Shown: positions 1 to 6,595, numbered from the stretch's first letter. The stretch is DNA of 34,305 bases from Rhizobium sp. (GCA_003527225.1 DPXQ01000170.1:1-34305); one strand, 5' to 3'. The notes: generated from the sequence alone by a model not told the origin. Numbers and translations: made by a program.

Positions 1-45
1 GACGGACGCCGGTGAGCCTCTCTCTCCGGCTATCAGCCCGTCACG
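1..45 (-). promoter_or_regulatory. Leader hairpin element, copy A
   Basis: On the minus strand this stretch closely matches the ardC leader at 1481-1523. It can fold, at positions 9-29, into an eight-position stem with one A-A mismatch around an AGAGG loop, and it keeps the CGTGACGGG block on its 5' side. In copy B the ardC start codon lies about 15 bases beyond the element, so a minus-strand gene probably begins just left of the window, for instance another member of the antirestriction operon. The similarity is seen directly; the RNA role and the off-window gene are inferred. Confidence 0.5.
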
Positions 46-52
46 AAGCGAA

Positions 53-84
53 GCGCCGCCCTCTTCCTCTGAAGAGAGCGGCGC
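53..84 (-). terminator. Strong hairpin after the DUF2958 gene
   Basis: Positions 53-59 pair with 78-84 (GCGCCGC with GCGGCGC) and 61-66 pair with 71-76 (CTCTTC with GAAGAG), with one mismatch between the blocks and a CTCT loop. It lies 27 bases downstream of the DUF2958 stop on the minus strand and immediately before leader copy A. That is the right place to end the ardC-DUF2958 transcript. The minus strand continues TTCGCTTCG, with no real T-run, so it is not a textbook intrinsic terminator. Confidence 0.5.
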
Positions 85-110
85 CAGCCGCAGAACCTGA
101 AACCCGGAAA

Positions 111-506
111 TCAGGCACTCCGGTTTTCTGTATCGGCGGATGTACGGGAAAAGCTCGCGCCGACGCGGTAGAGCAGACGCTCGGCGGCGCGGATGCTGCC
201 GGCTTCTCGAGCGGCCTCGGCCCAGACCGAGATCGGGAAATCGCCTGTGAACAGCAGATCACGCTCGATGCCCATGCCAAAGGGCAGCCGGACTGACTGC
301 ATCTCGCTCAGGCTCCACGACCCCAGTTCGGGAGAGCCGAGATCGGCCAGACCGAACATGATGTCGCCGTCCTCATCGAGTTCGGTGGCGAGCCAGACAC
401 CGGCACCGAAAGGGTTGAAGAACTTCACGACCGGGAAGTGATCCTGATCTCGCTGGCGGCCATTGGCCAGCAGCCGGTCGCGCTGCATATCGGTCAGGAG
501 GATCAT
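111..506 (-). CDS. DUF2958 domain protein
   Basis: A 131-residue protein of the DUF2958 family, usually found beside ArdC-type antirestriction genes on alphaproteobacterial plasmids and integrative elements. Its biochemical function is unknown. The family pattern is visible: an N-terminal LLTDMQRDRLLANG, then PVVKFFNPFGAGVWLATELD, an acidic DEDGD, FGLADLGSPELGSWSLSE, and PFGMGIERDLLF before a helical tail. Length is normal for the family. Its ATG overlaps the ardC stop by four bases (ATGA, 503-506), so the two genes are almost certainly translationally coupled and transcribed from upstream of ardC. The family call is firm; a role in antirestriction rests only on context. Confidence 0.85.
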   Translation of the reverse strand: MILLTDMQRDRLLANGRQRDQDHFPVVKFFNPFGAGVWLATELDEDGDIMFGLADLGSPELGSWSLSEMQSVRLPFGMGIERDLLFTGDFPISVWAEAAREAGSIRAAERLLYRVGASFSRTSADTENRSA

Positions 507-1465
507 GCCGCAGCCCTCCGCTCGGATACGCCCGCATCCGTTTCGTCGGCCCCCTCATCGGGTAGGTGCGCCAACAGCCAGTCAGCCGCCTTGCTGGCCT
601 GCGAGGCGGCGCGGACAATGGCGCGATTATCCTCGCGCAGCACTTCCAGCCACGATCCGATGTAATCAGCGTGGCGCACGGTCGGTACAATACCCAGAGT
701 GGCGCAGCAGAAGGCCGCGTTCATTTCGGCCACCAGTTCCTCGAAGGCGTATTTCTTCGTGCCGAAGCTGCCCGAGAAATCCCGCCCAAGCCGCGAGGCA
801 TTCCCAGTCGCGTGCCCCATCTCGTGCAGGGCCGTTCGGTGCCAGTTGATTGGCTCGAAATAGGCTTGCGGAGGCGGCACCTGAACATAGTCCAGAGACG
901 GCATATAAAAGGCGCGATCTCCGCCGATGCGGAAGTCGATACCGGTCGCCTTGATGAGCGCCTCGACCTTCGGCTCGATCAGGCCGGATGGCGGTGGCGG
1001 GGCATCGACTGCGATATCCTCTGGCAGGCCCTCACATTGCGCAGAGTTAAATACGGTGAAGCGCTTCAGGAATGGGATGCGGCCGGGTTCCTCGCCGGTC
1101 TCGCGGGCGCGACGTTTTTCGTCCTCGGGAGTGAAACGATCGGCATAAACGACGGTCGTACCGCGCTCTCCCTTTCTGACATTACCGCCAAGCGAAAGGG
1201 CCTGGCGAAAGGTCAGCCATGCCTGACCGGGGAACCCATGCTGGATGACAGCCCCCCAGAGGATCAGAATATTGATGCCGGAATAGCTACGGCCGGTTGA
1301 AGCATTTCTCGGCAGGCCCAGAGGGGCGGTATCGGGTGACGCGCCCCAGGGCTGGACCCAGGGCAGCCGGCCTTGCTCCAGCTCGGCGATGATCTTGTTG
1401 GTGATGTCGTCGTAAAGGTTGCTGCGCGCGCCACCGTCTGCGGGGCTGCGATCGTGTCTGGCCAT
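503..1465 (-). CDS. ardC: ArdC-family antirestriction protein (zincin-like)
   Basis: A 320-residue protein with the two-part layout of ArdC. The N-terminal ssDNA-binding ArdC_N (DUF1738) region spans about residues 15-145 and includes LPWVQPW, NASTGRSYSGINILILW and GERGTTVVY. The C-terminal zincin-like metallopeptidase region, about 160-295, has HEMGH at 214-218 with a downstream FEELVAEM helix that could supply the third zinc ligand. ArdC proteins of conjugative plasmids protect incoming DNA from type I restriction, and plasmid ArdC binds single-stranded DNA. The gene heads a two-gene operon with DUF2958. GGAG lies 9 bases before the ATG, and a conserved leader hairpin lies just upstream (1481-1523). 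Family assignment is secure; activity is inferred. Confidence 0.88.
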   Translation of the reverse strand: MARHDRSPADGGARSNLYDDITNKIIAELEQGRLPWVQPWGASPDTAPLGLPRNASTGRSYSGINILILWGAVIQHGFPGQAWLTFRQALSLGGNVRKGERGTTVVYADRFTPEDEKRRARETGEEPGRIPFLKRFTVFNSAQCEGLPEDIAVDAPPPPSGLIEPKVEALIKATGIDFRIGGDRAFYMPSLDYVQVPPPQAYFEPINWHRTALHEMGHATGNASRLGRDFSGSFGTKKYAFEELVAEMNAAFCCATLGIVPTVRHADYIGSWLEVLREDNRAIVRAASQASKAADWLLAHLPDEGADETDAGVSERRAAA

Positions 1466-1480
1466 CGGGATGATCTCCGC

Positions 1481-1523
1481 GACGGGCGCCGGAAGCCTCT
1501 CTTCCAGCCCTCAACCCGTCACG
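1481..1523 (-). promoter_or_regulatory. Leader hairpin element, copy B (ardC 5' leader)
   Basis: On the minus strand this 43-base block ends 15 bases before the ardC ATG. Positions 1488-1495 and 1501-1508 form an eight-pair stem (GCTGGAAG with CTTCCGGC, one G-T pair) around an AGAGG loop. Copy A keeps the same loop while its stem differs; one A-T pair here is G-C there, a compensatory change. The flanks CGTGACGGG and the CCGTC after the stem are also shared. It may be a protein- or RNA-binding leader controlling antirestriction genes during plasmid entry; that role is inference. Confidence 0.5.
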
Positions 1524-1652
1524 GGAAACCCGTCCGCACTCTCACTCTGAAGGGGCGTTGCGGGGATCTCCCTGCAGAAGGGGTAGGCAGAGACCAAGGC
1601 ACGGCCGCAGGGGAAGGCTTTCCCCTATTCGGTATGTTCCCCCTGCTTTTCC

Positions 1653-1689
1653 TTGAAAACTGTCAGAAACTCGCATATATTTCCGACAG
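1653..1689 (+). promoter_or_regulatory. Promoter and dyad operator of the AbiE-type TA pair
   Basis: TTGAAA (1653-1658) and TATATT (1676-1681) are separated by 17 bases, a good sigma70-like promoter ending 18 bases before the antitoxin ATG. An inverted repeat, CTGTCAGAAA (1660-1669) and TTTCCGACAG (1680-1689), matches in 9 of 10 positions and covers the spacer, the -10 box and the probable start site. AbiEi antitoxins repress their own operon by binding inverted repeats in the promoter, so this dyad is the natural operator candidate. The ribosome-binding site AGGAG is at 1688-1692. Confidence 0.6.
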
Positions 1690-1699
1690 GAGAAAGACG

Positions 1700-2294
1700 A
1701 TGAAACGGCTGACCGAACAGATTCTGGCACATGCGACGGGACTTCCCGAAGGGGTGCCCGTGTCCGCCAAGGGCCTGCTCCACCTCGGAAACCGGGCGGC
1801 CGTGGATCAGGCATTGTCGCGTCTGTCCGAGCGCGGGCAGCTCATCCGCGCCGGTCGTGGCGTCTATCTGCGCCCCATCGCCAGTCGGTTTGGCACGCGC
1901 GCACCTTCGGTCGAGCAGGCTGTCGAGGCCCTCGCGACCCAAAAAGGGGAGATCATCGTCTCGAACGGAGCCGCCGCGGCGAACGCGCTTGGCTTGACGA
2001 CGCAGGTGCCCGTCCGCTCGGTCTATCTGACCTCCGGACGCAGCCGGAAAGATACACCTCGGCAAGCAGGTCGTCGAATTGCGGCACGCGCCGCGCTGGC
2101 AACTGGCCCTGGCCAACCGCCCCGCAGGCGAGGCCGTGCGGGCGCTGGCCTGGCTCGGCCCCGAAAAGGCGGAGGCCGCGCTCACGACCTTGAAGCGGAA
2201 GATGCCGCCCGGCGTGTTCGGCGAACTGGTCGCCGCCGCGCCGCAGCTTCCGACATGGCTCGCGCAGAGCGTCGGAAAGGCGGCCTATGGCTGA
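1700..2294 (+). pseudogene. DUF6088 / AbiEi-like antitoxin, frameshifted
   Basis: This encodes a DUF6088-type protein, the antitoxin-like transcriptional regulator that accompanies AbiEii nucleotidyltransferase toxins. The N-terminal winged-helix region (about residues 1-60, with LSERGQLIRAGRGVYLRP) is followed by the family core. At 2048-2050 there is one extra A. Reading CGG-AAG instead of CGG-AAA moves the frame so that the protein continues RKIHLGKQVVELRHAPRWQL through to the stop at 2292-2294, giving about 197 residues, the normal length. As written, the first frame runs on instead into arginine-rich nonsense, stopping at 2338. The 3' end overlaps the toxin ATG by 8 bases. Either the antitoxin is inactivated or this is a base-calling error; an active toxin without antitoxin would be costly, which favours an error or an inactive toxin. 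Confidence 0.75.
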
Positions 2295-3303
2295 CGTTTT
2301 CCTCCAGCTTTCGGCCGAGGATCGGCGTGACGCGTTGAGCGTCGTCGCCGACCGTTCGGGTCGTCCCACCCATCTTCTCGAAAAGGATGTGTGGGTGGTG
2401 TGGGCGCTGGCGACCCTCTACGCGGCACCGCTCGGCGAGCATCTGGTGTTCAAGGGCGGCACGTCGCTGTCGAAAGCCTATCAGGTCATTCGCCGGTTTT
2501 CGGAGGACGTGGATCTGACCTACGACATTCGGGCGATTGCGCCCGATCTGGTCGGGGACAATGGCGAGGGTCTGCCGAAGACACGAAGCGAGGAAAAGCG
2601 CTGGTCCAGCGAGGTCCGTCGGCGGTTACCGGCATGGGTCGCGGACACCGTGCAGCCTGTGATCGAGACCGCACTGGCCGTCGAAGGTCTGGCGGCGGCC
2701 GTCCGGGTCGAGGATGAGAAGCTCTTCATCGACTATGAGGCGACCGCAGCCGGGTCCGGCTATGTGGCTCCAAGCGTCATGCTGGAGTTCGGCGGGCGCT
2801 CGACGGGCGAACCCGCGAGCTTGCGCGACGTCGTCTGCGACGCGGCCGGCCTGATCGACGGCCTGGTGTTTCCGACGGCGCGGCCGCGCGTCATGCACGC
2901 GGAGCGGACCTTCTGGGAGAAGGCGACCGCCATCCACGTCTTTTGCCTCCAGGAGCGGCTGCGCGGCGACCGCTTCGCGCGACATTGGCACGATGTTGTC
3001 CGACTGGACGAAGCCGGCTTTGCGGAAGCCGCTTTTGCCGATCGCGACCTGGCCAACGCTGTCGCCCGGCACAAGTCGATGTTCTTCGCAGAGAAGGCTG
3101 CCGACCGCACGCCGATCGACTATGCAGCGGCTGTCAGCGGCGGCTTGCAACTCGTGCCGGTCGGCGATGGCGCGAAGGCGTTGGAGGATGACTATGCCCG
3201 CATGGTTGAGGATGGACTGCTCTTCGACGACGAGGAGCCGTTCGAAGCGCTCATGGCGCGGTGCGCTGATATAGCCGCGCGCACGAACAGAGCAGCCAAG
3301 TAA
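2287..3303 (+). CDS. AbiEii/AbiGii-family nucleotidyltransferase toxin
   Basis: A 338-residue member of the AbiEii/AbiGii (DUF1814) family, the toxin of type IV toxin-antitoxin and abortive-infection systems; these are nucleotidyltransferases related to DNA polymerase beta. Motif I, GGTSLSK, is at residues 57-63, followed by SEDVDL (72-77) with the metal-binding acidic pair. The conserved segment ERTFWEKATAIH lies around 207-218 and carries the lysine of motif III. Length is typical. The start overlaps the DUF6088 gene by 8 bases, and GGAAAGG precedes it, so the two are coupled. The C-terminus looks natural and the stop is immediately followed by IS3 sequence. Related pairs act in phage defence and plasmid stabilisation. 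Confidence 0.88.
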   Translation: MADVFLQLSAEDRRDALSVVADRSGRPTHLLEKDVWVVWALATLYAAPLGEHLVFKGGTSLSKAYQVIRRFSEDVDLTYDIRAIAPDLVGDNGEGLPKTRSEEKRWSSEVRRRLPAWVADTVQPVIETALAVEGLAAAVRVEDEKLFIDYEATAAGSGYVAPSVMLEFGGRSTGEPASLRDVVCDAAGLIDGLVFPTARPRVMHAERTFWEKATAIHVFCLQERLRGDRFARHWHDVVRLDEAGFAEAAFADRDLANAVARHKSMFFAEKAADRTPIDYAAAVSGGLQLVPVGDGAKALEDDYARMVEDGLLFDDEEPFEALMARCADIAARTNRAAK

Positions 3304-3323
3304 GAAACTGGGAGGACCGGGGT

Positions 3324-3656
3324 GTGGTCAAAGACATCCGCCGGGCGACACGGCGGCACTTTTCATCGGAAGACAAGATCAGGATCGTGCTGGATGGCCT
3401 TCGTGGCGAAGACAGCATTGCCGAGTTGTGCCGCAAGGAGGGGATTGCGCAGAGCCTCTACTACACCTGGTCGAAGGAATTCCTGGAAGCCGGCAAGCGG
3501 CGACTGGCAGGCGACACGGCCCGTGCTGCGACGACCGGTGAAGTGCAGGACCTTCGTCGCGAGACCCGCGCGCTGAAGGAGGCAGTCGCCGACCTGACGC
3601 TGGAGAACCGTCTGCTCAAAAAAAGCATGATCGCGGATGGGGGCGACGACGAATGA
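3324..3656 (+). CDS. IS3-family transposase OrfA
   Basis: A 110-residue OrfA with the usual helix-turn-helix of Transposase_8 type (about residues 10-55, with FSSEDKIRIVLDGLRGE and ELCRKEGIAQSLYYTWSKEF) and a C-terminal leucine-zipper-like coiled coil (about 72-100, ending TLENRLLKKS). OrfA binds the terminal repeats and regulates transposition. The start is GTG, with GGGAGG upstream. It ends in an ATGA overlap with orfB. A run of seven A residues at 3618-3624 near the 3' end offers a slippage site for an OrfAB fusion. Confidence 0.88.
   Translation: MVKDIRRATRRHFSSEDKIRIVLDGLRGEDSIAELCRKEGIAQSLYYTWSKEFLEAGKRRLAGDTARAATTGEVQDLRRETRALKEAVADLTLENRLLKKSMIADGGDDE
3618..3625 (+). other. A7G slippery run in IS3 orfA
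   Basis: Seven consecutive A followed by G lie about 35 bases before the end of orfA. A -1 shift here enters the orfB frame with no stop before the OrfB sequence, so an OrfAB fusion can be made, as IS3-family elements normally do. The heptamer A-AAA-AAG is not in the canonical phase with orfA, so transcript slippage is as likely as ribosomal frameshifting. Confidence 0.4.
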
Positions 3657-4633
3657 GATACCCCGCATCCGAAAAGCTCGAGATCATCAAGATCGTCGAG
3701 CAGTCGCACCTTCCGGCGAAGAAGACGCTGGATCAGCTCGGCATTGCGCGGCGCACCTTCTACCGCTGGTATGACCGCTACGTCGAAGGCGGCCCGGAGG
3801 CGTTGGAGGACCGTCCTTCCCGGCCGAACCGGGTGTGGAACCGCATCAGCGCCGAGGTCCAGAGCCAGATCATCGACATGGCGCTGGAACAGTCCGAGCT
3901 GTCACCACGTGAGCTGGCGGTGCGCTTCACCGATGAGAAGCGCTACTTCGTGTCCGAGGCGACCGTCTATCGCCTGCTCAAGGCCCATGACCTCATCACC
4001 AGCCCGGCCTTCGTGGTGATCAAGGCCGCCGACGAGTTCAGGGACAAGACCATGCGTCCCAATGAGATGTGGCAGACAGACTTCACCTACTTCAAGATCA
4101 TCGGCTGGGGCTGGGTCTATCTGTCGACCGTGCTCGACGACTTCTCCCGTTACATCATCGCCTGGAAGCTGTGCACGACCATGCGGGCCCAGGACGTGAC
4201 CGAAACGCTGGAACTGGGCCTTACGGCTTCAGGCTGTGACAGCGCCAGGGTGTTGCACAAGCCAAAACTGCTCAGCGACAACGGGCCGCCCTACATCGCC
4301 AGCGAACTCGCCGAATGGATCGACGCCAACGGCATGAGCCATGTCCGCGGCGCTCCGCTTCATCCGCAGACCCAGGGCAAGATCGAGCGCTGGCATCAGA
4401 CGCTCAAGAACCGCATCCTGCTGGAGAACTACTTCCTGCCGGGCGATCTCGAACGCCAGATCGAAGCCTTCGTCGAGTATTACAATCACCGACGCCACCA
4501 CGAGAGCCTTGGCAACGTGACCCCGGCCGACGCCTACTTCGGCAGGGCCTCTGCTATCATCGAACAACGAGAAAGGATCAAACGACAGACGATCGAGCTC
4601 CGGCGCTTGCAGCACCGCAAACTCGCCGCTTAA
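3653..4633 (+). CDS. IS3-family transposase OrfB (DDE integrase)
   Basis: A 326-residue OrfB: an N-terminal helix-turn-helix region (about 1-60, with TFYRWYDRYVEGGPEALEDR), a second HTH-like part (70-115), and an rve integrase core. The catalytic triad is visible as D143 (QTDFTY), D209 (LLSDNGPPY) and E245 (GKIERWHQT), with 35 residues between the last two, the IS3 D,D(35)E signature. The C-terminus YYNHRRHHESLGNVTPADAYFG is also typical. It appears intact, so the element's enzyme may still work even though its left end was not located. Confidence 0.92.
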   Translation: MRYPASEKLEIIKIVEQSHLPAKKTLDQLGIARRTFYRWYDRYVEGGPEALEDRPSRPNRVWNRISAEVQSQIIDMALEQSELSPRELAVRFTDEKRYFVSEATVYRLLKAHDLITSPAFVVIKAADEFRDKTMRPNEMWQTDFTYFKIIGWGWVYLSTVLDDFSRYIIAWKLCTTMRAQDVTETLELGLTASGCDSARVLHKPKLLSDNGPPYIASELAEWIDANGMSHVRGAPLHPQTQGKIERWHQTLKNRILLENYFLPGDLERQIEAFVEYYNHRRHHESLGNVTPADAYFGRASAIIEQRERIKRQTIELRRLQHRKLAA

Positions 4634-4710
4634 CATCAACCAAAGATCGAGGCCGACACTCCGCTAAATCAAGCAGCCATCAGCGCCAAATGTTCTGACG
4701 ACGGACAAGA

Positions 4711-4763
4711 GGCGGGTCACTTCTCGGCGAAAATCCCGGGTCAGCTCTCAGCGGAAATCAACA
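4711..4763. mobile_element. Solo end of an IS21-type insertion sequence
   Basis: Read on the minus strand from 4763, the sequence begins TGTTGATTTCCGCTGAGAGC, the pattern of IS21-family ends. Two imperfect direct repeats, GGGTCACTTCTCGGC (4714-4728) and GGGTCAGCTCTCAGC (4738-4752), are spaced 24 bases apart, as expected for the multiple terminal repeats of that family. No istA or istB gene is present; the IS3 right end abuts it on the left. The element end at 4763 is fused directly to the body of a mucR gene. Confidence 0.6.
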
Positions 4764-5210
4764 GACAGGCTAATCGAGCTGACCGCAGATGTCGTTTCGG
4801 CCTATGTGTCGAACAATCCTGTACCTGTCGCCGAATTGCCCGGCTTGATCTCCAGGGTGTATACGAGCCTGCTGCAGCAGACCGATGTCCCCACGGAAGT
4901 CGTATCAGAATCCAAAAAGCCCGCAGTCCCAATCAAGAAGTCGGTGACGCCGGACTACATCGTCTGTCTCGAGGACGGAAAACAGTTCAAATCCCTGAAG
5001 CGCCACTTGTCGACCCACCATGGCCTCACCCCGGACGAATATCGTGCGAAATGGGGCCTGCCGGCAGACTATCCGCTGGTCGCGCCAAACTACGCCGCAG
5101 CGCGTTCCGCACTGGCAAAATCGATGGGATTAGGACGCAAGCCAAAGCCCGTCGAAGAACCGCCAGCGGCTCCTGCCAGACGGAAGAGACTCGGCCTCAA
5201 ATTCTCATAG
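4764..5210 (+). pseudogene. mucR: mucR-type regulator, 5' end removed by IS
   Basis: A MucR/Ros family zinc-finger transcriptional regulator lacking its natural start. The reading frame begins at the IS end with [18 protein letters not shown], which normally lies about ten residues into MucR, so the start codon, the first residues and the promoter are gone. The rest is intact: the linker [21 protein letters not shown], the Ros-type zinc finger (C of VCLED, D, then H of LKRH and H of STHH), [13 protein letters not shown], and a basic tail ending [12 protein letters not shown] at 4806 could start a product lacking the first helix. MucR proteins control exopolysaccharide, motility and virulence genes in rhizobia and Brucella. 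A second, intact mucR is at 27636-28058. Confidence 0.8.
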
Positions 5211-5559
5211 GGCCTCTTTCGACCGTTCCCCAGGTTGCACCGGAACAACTCGCCGCCCCATTTGCGCGATTCAATAGATGCCGTCCTGAATGCACCGGCG
5301 CTTCTCCATCGCGAACGGTGAGCAGGGTCAACGGCAGTTCGAAGAACAGACCACCGATGACCCGCACCACTACGGCACCGATGACGAATGTCAGATTCTG
5401 AAGGGCAATCCCAGCCGTGCGGCAGGAAGGCCGGTGCGCATCGGGGTCTTCACGTCATCTCCTAGTAAAGAGCTGCCCTCTCGCGGTTCGGTGCGGGAGG
5501 GCAAGCAGGAACACCGTTCATGGATGTTGTCGCCGCAAGTCACTGCTTGCGCAACGGCG
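5211..5559. other. Gene-free stretch between convergent mucR and cupin genes
   Basis: No complete gene was found. A hairpin lies at 5475-5502. On the minus strand one frame stays open from about 5454 to 5200 and reads as a hydrophobic segment (IALQNLTFVIGAVVVRVIGG) followed by FFELPLTLLTVRDGEAP. It has no proper start and may be a decayed fragment of a membrane-protein gene, or chance. Its family was not recognised. Confidence 0.35.
5475..5502 (-). terminator. Hairpin downstream of the cupin gene
   Basis: GCCCTCTCGC (5475-5484) pairs with GCGGGAGGGC (5493-5502), nine of ten positions, with an 8-base loop. It lies 58 bases beyond the cupin stop on the minus strand. On that strand it is followed by AGCTCTTTACT, so the T-run is weak; a factor-assisted terminator or simple mRNA 3' end is possible. 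Confidence 0.4.
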
Positions 5560-5955
5560 TTATTCGGTGGTCTTGCCGTCGAAGTGTTCATGCGCGGCGT
5601 CGGCTTCAGCCTTGGTTGGATGAACGACACCGTCGACGTGCTCGGGAGGGCTGTAGATCGTATAAAGCTTCAGCGGCTCATTCCCGGTGTTTTTGACGTT
5701 ATGCCGCGCACCGGCCGGTACGATCATGGCCATATCGGCCCTGATCCTGCTCACATTGCCGTCGATCAGGATTTCGCCTTCGCCGTCCTCGACACGGAAG
5801 AACTGATCGCCGTCGTCGTGAACCTCTTCGCCGATCTCCTCGCCGGGCTGAAGCGCCATCAGCACGAGCTGCATATTTCTTGCCGTATAAAGAACACGGC
5901 GAAAATCCGTGTTTCCTTCGGTCAGTTCCTCGATGTCATCAACAAATCCACGCAT
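5560..5955 (-). CDS. Small cupin-domain protein
   Basis: A single-domain cupin of 131 residues. The start chosen is the ATG at 5955 (MRGFVDDIEELTEG), because GGAG lies seven bases upstream; an in-frame ATG four codons earlier exists but lacks a site. Cupin motif 1 is seen around PGEEIGEEVHDDGDQFFRVEDGEG, with the E/H ligands, and motif 2 around PAGARHNVKNTGNEP. The C-terminus, YSPPEHVDGVVHPTKAEADAAHEHFDGKTTE, is typical of a widespread stand-alone cupin family of unknown substrate. A hypothetical gene lies directly upstream on the same strand (stop at 5977), so the two may be co-transcribed. The fold is certain; no function can be given. Confidence 0.85.
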   Translation of the reverse strand: MRGFVDDIEELTEGNTDFRRVLYTARNMQLVLMALQPGEEIGEEVHDDGDQFFRVEDGEGEILIDGNVSRIRADMAMIVPAGARHNVKNTGNEPLKLYTIYSPPEHVDGVVHPTKAEADAAHEHFDGKTTE

Positions 5956-5976
5956 GATATGCTCCATTTCATTGGT

Positions 5977-6285
5977 TTATTGCAAAAATGTTAGCTCGTC
6001 GTTGATCTCACTCAAGTCTCCCCATAAGACTTTCGCATATGGTCGTGTCGCCGATGCGACTTTGGTAAGAGTATCCTCAAGCTGTCCTTCCAGCAGCGGC
6101 GCGTCCACATCAAAGCATCCGCCAGGGAATCGAGACTTGTCGACCTGTGCATTTACGCACGGAAATCCCTTTGGTTTAGGCGGCAATTCCACCACAGCTC
6201 CCCATGTCGTCGCCCGACGAACCAGAACCAAGGCAGCGGCCTGTGCATTCATGCAAGCCTGGCTTGCCGGTTTCACCAATCGCAA
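5977..6285 (-). CDS. Hypothetical protein
   Basis: An open frame of 102 codons that I do not recognise. The product has an alanine-rich N-terminus, a proline/lysine patch (ELPPKPKGF), the segment FPGGCFDVDAPLLEGQLEDTL with one of its three cysteines, and ends AKVLWGDLSEINDELTFLQ. No signal peptide or membrane segment is evident. It lies 21 bases upstream of the cupin start on the same strand, an operon-like spacing, and is divergent from the metal-chaperone gene at 6355. ATG codons at 6285 and 6252 are both possible starts. It could also be the remaining C-terminal part of a longer gene. The antisense frames look less protein-like, but the call remains modest. Confidence 0.45.
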   Translation of the reverse strand: MRLVKPASQACMNAQAAALVLVRRATTWGAVVELPPKPKGFPCVNAQVDKSRFPGGCFDVDAPLLEGQLEDTLTKVASATRPYAKVLWGDLSEINDELTFLQ

Positions 6286-6354
6286 TGCGGGGTCAAACCC
6301 TTAGATCAATGAGGCAGGGGACACCCCTTCCCCACTATCGAAAGGAACCCGATC

Positions 6355-6576
6355 ATGACCCAGAAAACCATCCTTCGCAGCGATGAGCTTTCCTGCCCCT
6401 CCTGCGTACCCAAGATCGAGAAGGCGCTCAACGCCCTTCCCGGTGTGGCAAAGGCCGAGGTGCGCTTCAACACCGGCAAGATCGAGGTCGAGCACGACCC
6501 CGCGCAATCGAGCGTTGAAGCGCTGGTCGAGGCAGTGCGTGGAACCGGCTACGAGGCGCGGCCTGCCGCCTTTTGA
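6355..6576 (+). CDS. HMA-domain metallochaperone (CopZ-like)
   Basis: A 73-residue single heavy-metal-associated domain. The metal site CPSC is at residues 14-17 (DELSCPSC), followed by the ferredoxin-like fold pattern (KIEKALNALPGVAKAEVRFNTGKIEVEHDP, then VEALVEAVRGTGYEA). Proteins like this carry Cu(I) or a related soft metal in the cytoplasm to P1B ATPases. It is the first gene of a unit with the ATPase at 6663, which itself has no N-terminal HMA domain, so this gene probably supplies that domain in trans. AAAGGA precedes the ATG. A GC-rich hairpin separates it from the ATPase gene. The metal is not fixed by the sequence; the CPSC motif differs from the usual CxxC of copper chaperones in lacking the preceding MxCxGC context. 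Confidence 0.85.
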   Translation: MTQKTILRSDELSCPSCVPKIEKALNALPGVAKAEVRFNTGKIEVEHDPAQSSVEALVEAVRGTGYEARPAAF

Positions 6577-6595
6577 TCGGCACTCCGCCTTTTTC

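Larger units (their letters stand above)
3304..4707 (+). mobile_element. IS3-family insertion sequence (left end not found)
   Basis: Two overlapping transposase frames of IS3 type (3324-3656 and 3653-4633) define the element. The right end is probably near 4691-4707, where TGTTCTGACGACGGACA follows a 57-base non-coding tail. I looked for its inverted partner between the toxin stop codon and the orfA start and did not find one, so the left terminal repeat is either lost or different; the left boundary given is only the end of the toxin gene. No flanking target duplication could be recognised. Confidence 0.7.

Noticed and set aside
2041..2060. Programmed frameshift in the DUF6088 gene
   Set aside because: CGG-AAA-GAT is not a known slippery heptamer and no downstream stimulatory structure was evident; a one-base insertion is simpler.
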